The notes below the pieces were generated by a model. That model had not been told where the DNA came from, searched no databases, and saw nothing but the letters and a program-made list of their open reading frames with translations. 42,078 nt of DNA. Source: Acidobacteria bacterium UBA2161 (lineage in GTDB: Bacteria > Acidobacteriota > Vicinamibacteria > Vicinamibacterales > UBA823). The stretch lies in assembly GCA_002328835.1 (NCBI GenBank), contig DCWN01000025.1, positions 107,343 to 149,420 on the forward strand. Direction: 5' to 3'. A program made the position numbers and the translations under genes. This document shows positions 17,608 to 26,896 of the stretch, piece by piece (the first letter of the stretch is position 1; every line of letters starts with the position of its first letter).

Positions 17608-18708
17608 CTACCGGAGGACGAACTCCACCGCGACCTCCACGACGACGTCGACGGGCACGCCCTGTTTCGTCGCGGGCGCGAACTGCCACTGGCGCACGGC
17701 CTCCACGGCGCGCTCCTCGAGGCCGTACCCGAGCCGTCGAACCACTTCAACCCGCCCCACCGAGCCGTCGGCCAGAATGATCACCTCGAGGAGCACGTCG
17801 CCTTCGACGCTGGCGCGACGAGCCTCGTCGGAATAGCTGGGGCGGACCTCGCGCAAGAGACGGGGCGGGTCGACTCCGCTGCCCGGCCGGTAGGGGCCGC
17901 CCCCAACGCCGCCCCCGAAGCCTGGTCCGATGCCGGGGCCCTGACCCGAGCCGAGACCAGCGCCCGCGCCGCTGCCGACGCCGTCGCCGACGCCCGATCC
18001 AAGACTGTCGCCCGCGTCGCTCGGTCCGTCGATCGTGCCGAGGCGATCGCGCAGGTCACCGGGGATGCTCGCCACCGGCGCTGTCAACATCGGTTGCGGC
18101 TCGTGTGCGAGGGCGGCGCGCGGTTCGACGATCGGTGGTCGCGAGGGAGGCGCAATCGGCCGCCGCACCGCCGCCACGACGCGCGGGGGCCTTCGGGGTG
18201 GCACCGGACTCCGCACGGGCGCCGGCGCCGGCGCGGCCCGCTCGGCCCGCTCGGACTTAGACGGCGGGTCGGGTTCTTCGTCGCCCCCGCCACCACCTCC
18301 ACCGCCCGGACCCGGCGTCGTCAGGTACACGAGTCGGAGCGGGTCAGGCGGAATCCGCTCCTCGGTGGCCAGCCTGCCGGCGCCGACGGTCGTGAGCACG
18401 AGCAGGGCGATGATGGCCATGGCATGGACGGTGGTCGAGGCGGCAGCGGGCAACCCGAACGGGCGCGAATCGTGAATCGGACTTCGAAAGAGGACGTCGG
18501 TGCCACCCGTCGTTGCGGGCGGCGCCCTGTGCCCACTCGCGAGGGCGCGAATGACCCGCACGGCTTCATCCTGCGCGATGTAGCCGTCGGCCACGGTGCC
18601 AACCGACCCGCTGGCGATCCAGTGTGCGACGAGTCGGTCCGGCACCTCGGCGGCGATTGCCAGCTCGCGCGGTGAGAACACCTCGGCCGGGGCGAGGGAA
18701 GAATCCAT
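17608..18708 (-). CDS. TonB-family protein with N-terminal HTH-like cytoplasmic domain
   Basis: A 366-residue protein from the ATG at 18708. Residues 10-56 (SPRELAIAAEVPDRLVAHWI, then YIAQDEAVRVIRAL) look like a MerR/excisionase-type winged helix on the cytoplasmic side. One membrane helix (about 93-111) follows, then a Gly-rich and Pro/Arg-rich periplasmic spacer (about 130-280). The C-terminal TonB domain (about 282-366) has RPSYSDEARRASVEGDVLLEV and EAVRQWQFAPA. Expected role: transducing proton-motive force from ExbBD to outer-membrane receptors, or a TonB-like structural role. No exbB or exbD lies in the window. The HTH-like head is unusual for TonB and may bind DNA or a protein partner; this is inference from local sequence pattern. 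Confidence 0.85.
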   Translation of the reverse strand: MDSSLAPAEVFSPRELAIAAEVPDRLVAHWIASGSVGTVADGYIAQDEAVRVIRALASGHRAPPATTGGTDVLFRSPIHDSRPFGLPAAASTTVHAMAIIALLVLTTVGAGRLATEERIPPDPLRLVYLTTPGPGGGGGGGGDEEPDPPSKSERAERAAPAPAPVRSPVPPRRPPRVVAAVRRPIAPPSRPPIVEPRAALAHEPQPMLTAPVASIPGDLRDRLGTIDGPSDAGDSLGSGVGDGVGSGAGAGLGSGQGPGIGPGFGGGVGGGPYRPGSGVDPPRLLREVRPSYSDEARRASVEGDVLLEVIILADGSVGRVEVVRRLGYGLEERAVEAVRQWQFAPATKQGVPVDVVVEVAVEFVLR

Positions 18709-18893
18709 CGATCGTCTGGCTCGGGTCGACGCCGCCCGACCGCTGGGCGGCCGAGCGCTGCGCCGGACTCCTGGCTCGAGAGAGGCAAAACCCTTGCCGG
18801 GGCCGGTCTCGAGCCCTGTAACGGTTTTCGGCTGTTTTCGTTGAGTTCTGTCGGGCGGGCTCCCGTCGGGGCGGGGCGCTGTGCTCAGTCCGC

Positions 18894-18911
18894 GACAGGG
18901 GATGCCCTGTC
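18894..18911 (-). terminator. Hairpin just after the methyltransferase stop
   Basis: GACAGGG and CCCTGTC form a 7-bp stem with a GATG loop. It starts on the last base of the methyltransferase stop codon. No T tract follows in the leftward direction, so termination strength is uncertain. Confidence 0.4.
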
Positions 18912-19483
18912 TAGACGACAGGTTTCGTGGCTTCGAAGAAAGCGAGGCCAGCCCGCTCGGCGAGCCGGCGCGCGGCTTTGAAGCCTTCGGCGCCGAGTGC
19001 CGGCTGGGCGCCGCCCGACGCCGCGTAGGTCGGGTCGATGGTCGGCCCGCCCAGCAGGGCGCCCAGGCCGCCCCGAGGCACCCGCTCGATGACGAGGACC
19101 CGTCCACCCGGGCGGAGGACCCGCAGCGTCTGCTGCAGGCAGGCCACGCGCCGCTCGGGCGTGAGCCGGCCGACCAGATCCCAGAGCACGGCGACGTCGA
19201 ACGCGCCCTCGTCGTAGGGCAGGGCCCCGTATGACCCTTGCTCGATTTCGACGAGCACGCCCTCTCTGACTGCGGCCGTTCGGCCTCGCTCGCAGCCGTC
19301 GGGGTCGTCGTCGATCGCGCTGGCCTGGCCGGTGAGCCCGACCTTGGCGGCGATGGCCGCCATCATCTTTCCGTTGCCGCACCGCAACTGCAGCAACCGG
19401 TCGCCCAGCTTCACGCCGGCCATCGACACTTCGAGCGCGTGCGGGCCGGCACCTTCGCGAAACAGCCTCATCAATCGCCTCAT
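18911..19483 (-). CDS. Class I SAM-dependent methyltransferase
   Basis: A 190-residue protein from the ATG at 19483 (an alternative ATG at 19471 has GAGGCG upstream). Motif I is LQLRCGNGKMMAAIAAKVG, a variant of the usual LDVGCGTG. It is followed by the acidic end of strand 2 (SAIDDDPDG), ALPYDEGAFDVAVLWDLV (motif II region) and LRVLRPGGRVLVIE (motif III). This order fits UbiE/Methyltransf_11-type enzymes. The substrate is unknown; the motif I change makes SAM binding likely but not certain. It is divergent from the inositol phosphate synthase, and their promoter regions overlap within about 20 bases. Confidence 0.75.
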   Translation of the reverse strand: MRRLMRLFREGAGPHALEVSMAGVKLGDRLLQLRCGNGKMMAAIAAKVGLTGQASAIDDDPDGCERGRTAAVREGVLVEIEQGSYGALPYDEGAFDVAVLWDLVGRLTPERRVACLQQTLRVLRPGGRVLVIERVPRGGLGALLGGPTIDPTYAASGGAQPALGAEGFKAARRLAERAGLAFFEATKPVV

Positions 19484-19491
19484 GATATAGT
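19483..19491 (+). promoter_or_regulatory. Extended -10 promoter of the inositol-3-phosphate synthase gene
   Basis: TGATATAGT fits TGnTAnnnT and ends eight bases before the GTG at 19500 (predicted leaderless). The same bases read leftward contain TATATC close to the methyltransferase start, so the divergent promoters overlap. Confidence 0.5.
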
Positions 19492-19499
19492 CTTGCGCC

Positions 19500-20813
19500 G
19501 TGAAAAACTCTAATGAAATAGCGCCTGCAACCGGCAAATTGGGCGTCCTGCTGGTCGGGCTGGGCGCCGTGAGCACGACGTTCATCGCGGGCGTCCACGC
19601 CGTCCGTCGCGGCCTCGCCGCCCCCATCGGGTCGCTGACCCAGATGGGGACGATCCGCCTTGGCAAACGGACCGACGGGCGGTCACCGCTCATCAAGGAC
19701 TTCATCTCGTTGGCCGCGCTCGACGACATGGTCTTCGGTGCCTGGGACATCTTCGAGGACAACTGCTACGAGGCGGCGCGCACGGCCGGCGTCATCGAAC
19801 TGGATCTGCTGAGCCAGATGAAGGATGAACTCTCGAGCATCAAGCCGTGGCCGGCGGTGTTCGATCGACGCTACGTCAAGCGGCTGGATGGGCCGAACGT
19901 CAAGAAGGGCGCCAGCAAGCGGGAACTGGCCGACCAGGTGCGGACGGACATTCAGCAGTTCAAGACGGCCAACGGGGTCGATCGGATGGTCATGGTCTGG
20001 TGTGGCAGCACCGAGGTGTTCATGACCGAGGGCGAGGCTCACGCGTCGCTGGAAGCGTTCGAGCGGGCGCTCGACGAGAGCGACGAGGCCGTGCCGTCGA
20101 GCATGGTCTACGCCTACGCAGCGCTCAAGGAAGGGATCCCGTTCGCGAATGCCGCCCCCAACCTGACCGTCGATACGCCCGCGATGCTCGAACTGGCGGG
20201 CCAGACCCGATCGTCGCTCTGCGGGAAGGATTTGAAAACTGGCCAGACGCTGATGAAGACGATCATCGCGCCGGGCTTGAAGGCCCGGTTGCTCGGCATC
20301 GCCGGGTGGTATTCGACGAACATTCTCGGCAACCGTGACGGCGAGGTGCTGGATGATCCCGAGTCGTTCAAGACGAAGGAGGAGAGCAAGAAGTCGGTGC
20401 TCGACTACATCCTCCAGCCCGACCTGTACCCGTCGCTCTACGATCAGCTCTGCCATGTCGTCCGGATCAACTACTATCCGCCGCGCGGCGACAACAAGGA
20501 AGGCTGGGACAACATCGATCTGGTTGGCTGGCTCGGGTATCCGATGCAGCTCAAGGTCAACTTCCTGTGCCGCGACAGTGTGCTCGCGGCGCCGATCGTC
20601 CTCGACGTCGCGCTGTTTCTTGATCTCGCGCAGCGGGCCGGCATGAGCGGCATCCAGGAATGGCTGTCGTTCTATTTCAAGAGCCCGATGCATGCCGCTG
20701 CGCTGTACCCCGAGCACGACCTGTTCATTCAGCTGATGAAGCTCAAGAACACCCTTCGGTATCTCAAGGGCGAGGAATTGATTACGCACCTCGGCCTCGA
20801 GTACTACGACTGA
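19500..20813 (+). CDS. ino1: Inositol-3-phosphate synthase
   Basis: A 437-residue NAD-dependent enzyme that cyclises glucose 6-phosphate to myo-inositol 3-phosphate. The Rossmann segment GVLLVGLGAVSTTFIAGV lies at about 15-32. The family blocks WDIFEDNCYEAA, FANAAPNLTVDTPAM, GKDLKTGQTLMK, GWYSTNILGNRDGEVLDDP and KVNFLCRDSVLAAPIVLD are all present. The length suits the short bacterial/archaeal form. The product could feed phosphatidylinositol, di-myo-inositol phosphate or inositol thiols; no downstream gene in the window decides this. The start is the GTG at 19500 just after an extended -10. The acetyl-CoA synthetase gene follows after 32 bases. Confidence 0.93.
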   Translation: MKNSNEIAPATGKLGVLLVGLGAVSTTFIAGVHAVRRGLAAPIGSLTQMGTIRLGKRTDGRSPLIKDFISLAALDDMVFGAWDIFEDNCYEAARTAGVIELDLLSQMKDELSSIKPWPAVFDRRYVKRLDGPNVKKGASKRELADQVRTDIQQFKTANGVDRMVMVWCGSTEVFMTEGEAHASLEAFERALDESDEAVPSSMVYAYAALKEGIPFANAAPNLTVDTPAMLELAGQTRSSLCGKDLKTGQTLMKTIIAPGLKARLLGIAGWYSTNILGNRDGEVLDDPESFKTKEESKKSVLDYILQPDLYPSLYDQLCHVVRINYYPPRGDNKEGWDNIDLVGWLGYPMQLKVNFLCRDSVLAAPIVLDVALFLDLAQRAGMSGIQEWLSFYFKSPMHAAALYPEHDLFIQLMKLKNTLRYLKGEELITHLGLEYYD

Positions 20814-20845
20814 CCACCCTGCCTGGCCGCCGGCCCGAGGAAGCC

Positions 20846-22819
<1,974 letters not shown>

Positions 22820-22828
22820 CGCTGTAGG

Positions 22829-22846
22829 GCGGGACTTCAGTCCCGC
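22829..22846. repeat. REP-like palindromic hairpin between convergent genes
   Basis: GCGGGACT and AGTCCCGC form a perfect 8-bp inverted repeat around TC. It lies in the 34-base gap between the acs stop and the stop of the facing ATPase gene. It has no T tract. Short GC-rich palindromes of this form are often dispersed repeats and may also act as bidirectional terminators or mRNA stabilisers. Confidence 0.55.
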
Positions 22847-22853
22847 GAACCGC

Positions 22854-23732
22854 TTACACTGCCGCCCAGTGGCCAGGCGCGACTTCCCGAAGTGGGGCCG
22901 CGCGGTCGAACCGATCCTCATCCACGGCGATCCGCGATCGGTCGGCGTCCGGGTCGGGAACCGGGATCGCCGAGAGTAGCGCCTGTGTGTACGGGTGCTG
23001 CGGACGGTTGAAGAGCGCGGCCGCCGGCGCCTGCTCCACGATCTTCCCGAGATACATGACCGCGACCCGGTCGCAGATGTGCTGGACCAATCGCAGATCG
23101 TGCGCGACGAACAGATAGGTCAGCTTCAGCCGTTCCTGCAGGTCCATCAACAGATTGATCACTTGCGCCTGGATCGAGACGTCCAGAGCTGAGACCGGCT
23201 CGTCCGCGATGACGAGCGAGGGGTTCAGGGCGAGCGCACGCGCCACGCCGATCCGCTGACGCTGACCGCCGCTGAACTCGTGAGGGTAGCGTCTGAGATG
23301 GGCGGGGTCGAGGCCGACCAGTTGGAACAGCTCCGCGACCCGATCGCGCCGCTGCTCCCGGCCGCCCATCTTGTGAATGACCAGCGGCTCCTCGACGATG
23401 TCGCCCGCCCGCATCCGCGGGTTGAGCGATGAGTACGGATCCTGAAACACCATCTGCATCTGTCGGCGAGCCCGTCGCATCTCCGCGGCCGAGTACGCCA
23501 GCACGTCCTCCCCCCGAAAGCGCACCTCGCCCGAGGTCGGCTCGATCAGCCGAAGGATGCAGCGTCCGGTCGTCGTCTTGCCGCTGCCCGATTCCCCGAC
23601 CAGGCCGAATGTCTCGCCCTCGGCGATCGTGAAGCTGACGTCGTCGACCGCCTTGACGATGGTGGGCTCGGTGAACAGGCCGTGGCGCCGGACGAACCGT
23701 TTCACGAGCGACCGAACCTCGACGAGCGGCAT
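22854..23732 (-). CDS. OppF/DppF-like peptide ABC transporter ATPase
   Basis: A 292-residue cytoplasmic ABC ATPase. Walker A is GESGSGKTTT (about 47-56), the Q-loop region is MVFQDPYSSLNPRM, the signature is FSGGQRQRIGVARAL, Walker B is SLVIADEPVSALD, and the H-loop is VAHDL. The segment HPYTQALLSAIPVPDPD marks the oligopeptide/dipeptide branch. The typical four-cysteine C-terminal extension of OppF is shortened. It pairs with the OppD-like ATPase, overlapping its stop as TGATG. No permease or binding protein gene is in the window, so the transporter's membrane parts must be elsewhere or beyond recognition. Confidence 0.9.
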   Translation of the reverse strand: MPLVEVRSLVKRFVRRHGLFTEPTIVKAVDDVSFTIAEGETFGLVGESGSGKTTTGRCILRLIEPTSGEVRFRGEDVLAYSAAEMRRARRQMQMVFQDPYSSLNPRMRAGDIVEEPLVIHKMGGREQRRDRVAELFQLVGLDPAHLRRYPHEFSGGQRQRIGVARALALNPSLVIADEPVSALDVSIQAQVINLLMDLQERLKLTYLFVAHDLRLVQHICDRVAVMYLGKIVEQAPAAALFNRPQHPYTQALLSAIPVPDPDADRSRIAVDEDRFDRAAPLREVAPGHWAAV

Positions 23733-24742
23733 CAGCCGGCCCCCTCACCGTCGTGCAGATAGCACCGCACGTCGTGTCCCGGTGCGACCGGTGCGACGGC
23801 GGGCGGCGCCTCGTCGCATCGAGCCATGCGGTCCGGGCATCGGGGCGCGAACGCGCAGCCCGGCGGGAGCTGGCCGAGGCGGGGGACGGTGCCTTCGATC
23901 GCCTTCAACCTGGCGCCGGGGGTGCCGCCGGGCAGTGACGCCAGCAGCCCTCGTGTGTACGGATGCTTCGGGCGACGGAAAATGTCCCGCACGGTGCCCT
24001 GTTCGACGATGCGTCCGGCGTACATGATGGCGACCCGATCGGCCGTTTCGGCCATGACGCCTAGATCGTGGGTGATGAGCAGGACGGACAGCGCGAACCG
24101 TTCCTTGAGGTCGCCCAGCAGATCCAGGATCTGAGCCTGGAGCGTGGCGTCGAGCGCGGTGGTCGGCTCGTCGGCGATCAACAGCGCGGGTCGGCACGCC
24201 AGCCCCATCGCGATCATCACGCGCTGACGCAGGCCGCCCGAGAGCTGGTGCGGGTAGTCGTCGTACCGCAGGCCCGGGTCGGGAATACGCACCGACTCGA
24301 GCAGTTCGACGACCGCGTCGCGCACGCCACGGCGGTCGACGCGCTTGTGCACCAGCAGCGCCTCGGCGACCTGGCTGCCGACCGAGAACACTGGATTGAG
24401 CGCGGTCATCGGCTCCTGGAAGATCAGAGCGATCTCGCCGCCGCGCACCTCCCGCATCTCACGCTCCGAGATCGCCCGGAGGTTGCGTCCGCGCAGGCGG
24501 ATCGTGCCCGCCGCGATCCGGCCCGGCGACTCCACCAGCCGCATGATCGAGAGCGCCGTGACGGACTTTCCGCTGCCCGATTCCCCGACGAGTCCGAGCG
24601 TCTCACCGGCGCGGACGGTAAAGCTGATGTCGTCGACGGCGGTCAGTTCACCCTCGGCCCCGAACACCGTCGTCAGCCCGTCGACCTCTAGCAGCGCCGA
24701 TCCCCCGCGCGCCGGTGCGTCCGCCGACGCCGCGGCCGTCAT
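23732..24742 (-). CDS. OppD/DppD-like peptide ABC transporter ATPase
   Basis: A 336-residue cytoplasmic ABC ATPase starting at the ATG at 24742. Walker A is GESGSGKSVTALSIM, the Q-loop region is IFQEPMTALNPV, the signature is LSGGLRQRVMIAMGL, Walker B is ALLIADEPTTALD, and the H-loop is ITHDL. The C-terminal domain has four cysteines (CAFAPRC, MARC, VRCYL), the pattern linked to an iron-sulfur site in DppD-type ATPases. Its ATG overlaps the stop of the acyl-CoA mutase gene (ATGA), and its own stop overlaps the next ATPase (TGATG), so all three should be translated together. Confidence 0.9.
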   Translation of the reverse strand: MTAAASADAPARGGSALLEVDGLTTVFGAEGELTAVDDISFTVRAGETLGLVGESGSGKSVTALSIMRLVESPGRIAAGTIRLRGRNLRAISEREMREVRGGEIALIFQEPMTALNPVFSVGSQVAEALLVHKRVDRRGVRDAVVELLESVRIPDPGLRYDDYPHQLSGGLRQRVMIAMGLACRPALLIADEPTTALDATLQAQILDLLGDLKERFALSVLLITHDLGVMAETADRVAIMYAGRIVEQGTVRDIFRRPKHPYTRGLLASLPGGTPGARLKAIEGTVPRLGQLPPGCAFAPRCPDRMARCDEAPPAVAPVAPGHDVRCYLHDGEGAG

Positions 24743-26343
24743 TCGAACCCGCCTTCGCGGTGCTCGCCGAAGACGGCGCGTAGCGCGTCGGCGACCTCGC
24801 CGACCGTGGCACCGGCCTCGACCGCCGCGACGATCGGCGGCATCAGGTTGGCGGCCCCGCGCGCCGCCCCGGACACCGCTTCCAACGCGTCGCGGCACGC
24901 CCGGTCATCGCGCCGAGTGCGGTGGCGGCGCACGCGTTCGACCTGGGCGCGTTCGATCGCCGGGTCGATCTCCAGGCCGGCGATGGTCGCCGCGTGGGCG
25001 TCGGCGAATCGATTCACGCCGACCACGACCTGCTCGCCGCGTTCGATCGCTTGCTGCTCGCGATACGCCGACTCGTGGATCTCGCGCTGCACCGTGCCGG
25101 CTTCGATCGCCGCGAGGGTGCCACCTTGCTCGTCGATCGCGTCCAGCATCTTGCTGACGTCCATCTCGAGCGCGGAGGTCTGATGCTCGACGGCGTAGGC
25201 GCCCGCCACGGGATCCACGGTGTTCGCCACGCCGGTCTCCTCGGCCAGAATCTGCTGGGTCCTGAGCGCCAGCCGCGCGGACTCCTCGGTCGGCAGCCCC
25301 AACGCCTCGTCGCGACCGTTGCAGTGAAGGGACTGGGTGCCGCCAAGCACCGCGGCCAGCGCCTGCAGCGCCACTCTCACGGCGTTGTTGTCGGGCTGCT
25401 GCGCGGTCAAGGTGCTTCCGGCCGTCTGGGTGTGGAACCGGAGTTGCTGGGCGGCCGGATTCGTTGCCCCGAATCGGTCCCGCATCATGCGGGCCCAGAG
25501 CCGTCTGGCCGCGCGGAACTTGGCGACCTCCTCCAGCACGTCATTGTGGGCGGCGAAGAAGAACGAGAGTCGCTGGCCGAAGCGGTTCACATCGAGGCCC
25601 GCGGCGACCGCCGATTCGACGTAGGCCACGGCATTGGCGAGCGTGAAGGCCACCTCCTGGGCCGCCGTCGCACCGGCCTCGCGAATGTGGTACCCGCTGA
25701 TGGAGATGGCGTGCCAGCGAGGCAGTTCGTCCGCGCAGTAGGCGAAGACGTCAGTGACAAGCCGCAGCGAGGCCCGCGGCGGAAAGATGTAGGTGCCACG
25801 CGCGACATATTCCTTGAGGATGTCGTTCTGCACCGTCCCACCCAGCTGGTTGAGCGACACGCCCCGCCGGCGGGCCAGCGCCACGTACAGTGCGAGTAGG
25901 ATGCACGCGGTCGCGTTGATCGTCATTGACGTCGTGATTCGATCGAGCGGAATGCCGTCGAAGAGATCCTGCATGTCGTCGAGCGAGTCGATCGCGACGC
26001 CGACCCGCCCCACCTCGCCGGCAGCCATGGCGTGATCCGAGTCGTACCCGATCTGGGTCGGGAGGTCGAAGGCGACCGAGAGGCCAGTCACGCCCTGGTC
26101 GAGCAGATATCGATAGCGCGCGTTGGACTCGATCGCCGTGCCGTAGCCGGCGTACTGCCGCATCGTCCAGAGGCGCCGTCGATACATCTCGGCGTGGATC
26201 CCACGCGTGTACGGGAATTCGCCGGGTGCGCCGAGATCGCGGTCGGGATCCCAGGCCGCGAGATCCCGCGGACGGATCGCCGCGGGGGCCGACCGCGCCG
26301 GCGGCGTCGACCGAGCCCGCGTCGACTGAGTCCGTCCAGTCAT
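24739..26343 (-). CDS. Acyl-CoA mutase large subunit (methylmalonyl-CoA mutase family)
   Basis: A 534-residue catalytic subunit of a B12-dependent acyl-CoA mutase. It has the TIM-barrel blocks YAGYGTAIESNARYRYLL (64-81), LSVAFDLPTQIGYDSDH (88-104), TSMTINATACILLALY, GTVQNDILKEYVARGTYIFPP, GYHIREAGAT and FHTQTAGSTLTAQQP. The B12-binding domain (DxHxxG) is absent, so it needs a separate small subunit, not seen here. In methylmalonyl-CoA mutase the substrate motif is THRGY; here it is TQIGY (96-100), with the Tyr kept. The Arg of SLRLV (R194), which contacts the carboxylate, is also kept. This favours a dicarboxylic CoA substrate such as methylmalonyl- or ethylmalonyl-CoA, as inference. Confidence 0.9.
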   Translation of the reverse strand: MTGRTQSTRARSTPPARSAPAAIRPRDLAAWDPDRDLGAPGEFPYTRGIHAEMYRRRLWTMRQYAGYGTAIESNARYRYLLDQGVTGLSVAFDLPTQIGYDSDHAMAAGEVGRVGVAIDSLDDMQDLFDGIPLDRITTSMTINATACILLALYVALARRRGVSLNQLGGTVQNDILKEYVARGTYIFPPRASLRLVTDVFAYCADELPRWHAISISGYHIREAGATAAQEVAFTLANAVAYVESAVAAGLDVNRFGQRLSFFFAAHNDVLEEVAKFRAARRLWARMMRDRFGATNPAAQQLRFHTQTAGSTLTAQQPDNNAVRVALQALAAVLGGTQSLHCNGRDEALGLPTEESARLALRTQQILAEETGVANTVDPVAGAYAVEHQTSALEMDVSKMLDAIDEQGGTLAAIEAGTVQREIHESAYREQQAIERGEQVVVGVNRFADAHAATIAGLEIDPAIERAQVERVRRHRTRRDDRACRDALEAVSGAARGAANLMPPIVAAVEAGATVGEVADALRAVFGEHREGGFE

Positions 26344-26352
26344 TGGATGCGT

Positions 26353-26366
26353 TGCATTGTAATGCA
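26353..26366 (-). promoter_or_regulatory. Palindrome over the -10 of the mutase gene
   Basis: TGCATTGTAATGCA has perfect 6-base arms (TGCATT and AATGCA). Read leftward it contains TACAAT (26361-26356), a good -10, 12 bases before the mutase ATG. A repressor bound here would cover the promoter; no regulator gene is adjacent. Confidence 0.45.
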
Positions 26367-26385
26367 GCCGACGTCGGTGCTCGCC

Positions 26386-26414
26386 TTGACACCCCCGGAT
26401 CGCCCGTTTAGAAT
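26386..26414 (+). promoter_or_regulatory. Sigma-70-type promoter of the 26559 gene
   Basis: A perfect -35 (TTGACA, 26386-26391), a 17-base spacer and a TAGAAT -10 (26409-26414). This is the closest match to a housekeeping promoter that I found in the window. The predicted start near 26421 leaves a leader of about 138 bases. Confidence 0.75.
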
Positions 26415-26456
26415 GCGCCTAGTTCATCGATATCTCTTTCGACAGATGAGCGAACC

Positions 26457-26546
26457 ATGGCGGCGATCCTCCTCTCGCGTTGCAAGCGCAGAAGCGGATG
26501 GCAGGGAGTCCCTGTGTACGACGCGTACGGCGGGGCGATCCGGTAA
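26457..26546 (+). CDS. Possible 29-residue leader ORF upstream of the 26559 gene
   Basis: ATG to TAA, encoding MAAILLSRCKRRSGWQGV and 11 more residues. It lies in the leader between a strong promoter and the 107-residue protein gene. Its stop codon is embedded in the next gene's ribosome binding site (TAAGGAGG), so ribosomes finishing it would sit on that site. No strong Shine-Dalgarno of its own is visible. It may be a coupling or attenuation leader, or chance. Confidence 0.3.
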   Translation: MAAILLSRCKRRSGWQGVPVYDAYGGAIR

Positions 26547-26552
26547 GGAGGG
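26545..26552 (+). promoter_or_regulatory. Strong ribosome binding site of the 26559 gene
   Basis: AAGGAGGG, six bases before the ATG at 26559. It is one of the strongest Shine-Dalgarno sequences in the window and fixes this start. Confidence 0.8.
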
Positions 26553-26558
26553 TCGAGG

Positions 26559-26882
26559 ATGGACGACGTCGTGAATCGGTTGGCGCGCGAGCTGGCCGAT
26601 GCCATCGCCGCAGCCGTTGCGGAAGACCCCAAAGTCGAAGCGTGTCGGGAGAAGTCCCGGGCCGCCGGGTACGAGATGCGGGTGTCGCTCGAGGCGGTCA
26701 TCGGTTTCGTGAATCGGTCCAATCCGACGGCGCTCGCCAAGGTTGGGACGACCCGAGAGGTCGCGGCGGGCCACGGGATGGAGATCAGCGCCAACGACCG
26801 CCGTTTCCTGCGCTCGCTCAGGATTGCGGTTGAAGAAAAGCCAGAGAAGCCCGAGACCCCCGAGAACACCGGCGTCGAGTAG
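26559..26882 (+). CDS. Unrecognised 107-residue protein
   Basis: I do not recognise this family. The protein is small, soluble and mostly helical by composition. Residues 1-45 are Ala/Glu-rich (RLARELADAIAAAVAEDP); residues 46-95 contain LEAVIGFVNRSNPTAL and a basic SANDRRFLRSLRIAV. The tail (about 95-107) is a charged Pro/Glu repeat (EKPEKPETPE). There is one cysteine (Cys29) and no signal peptide or membrane segment. Its own near-consensus promoter and strong ribosome binding site imply substantial expression. It is divergent from the acyl-CoA mutase gene and convergent with gpmI, whose stop is only 14 bases away. It could be a regulatory or accessory protein, but nothing in the sequence settles that. 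Confidence 0.75.
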   Translation: MDDVVNRLARELADAIAAAVAEDPKVEACREKSRAAGYEMRVSLEAVIGFVNRSNPTALAKVGTTREVAAGHGMEISANDRRFLRSLRIAVEEKPEKPETPENTGVE

Positions 26883-26896
26883 CCCGGACGCCGCCG

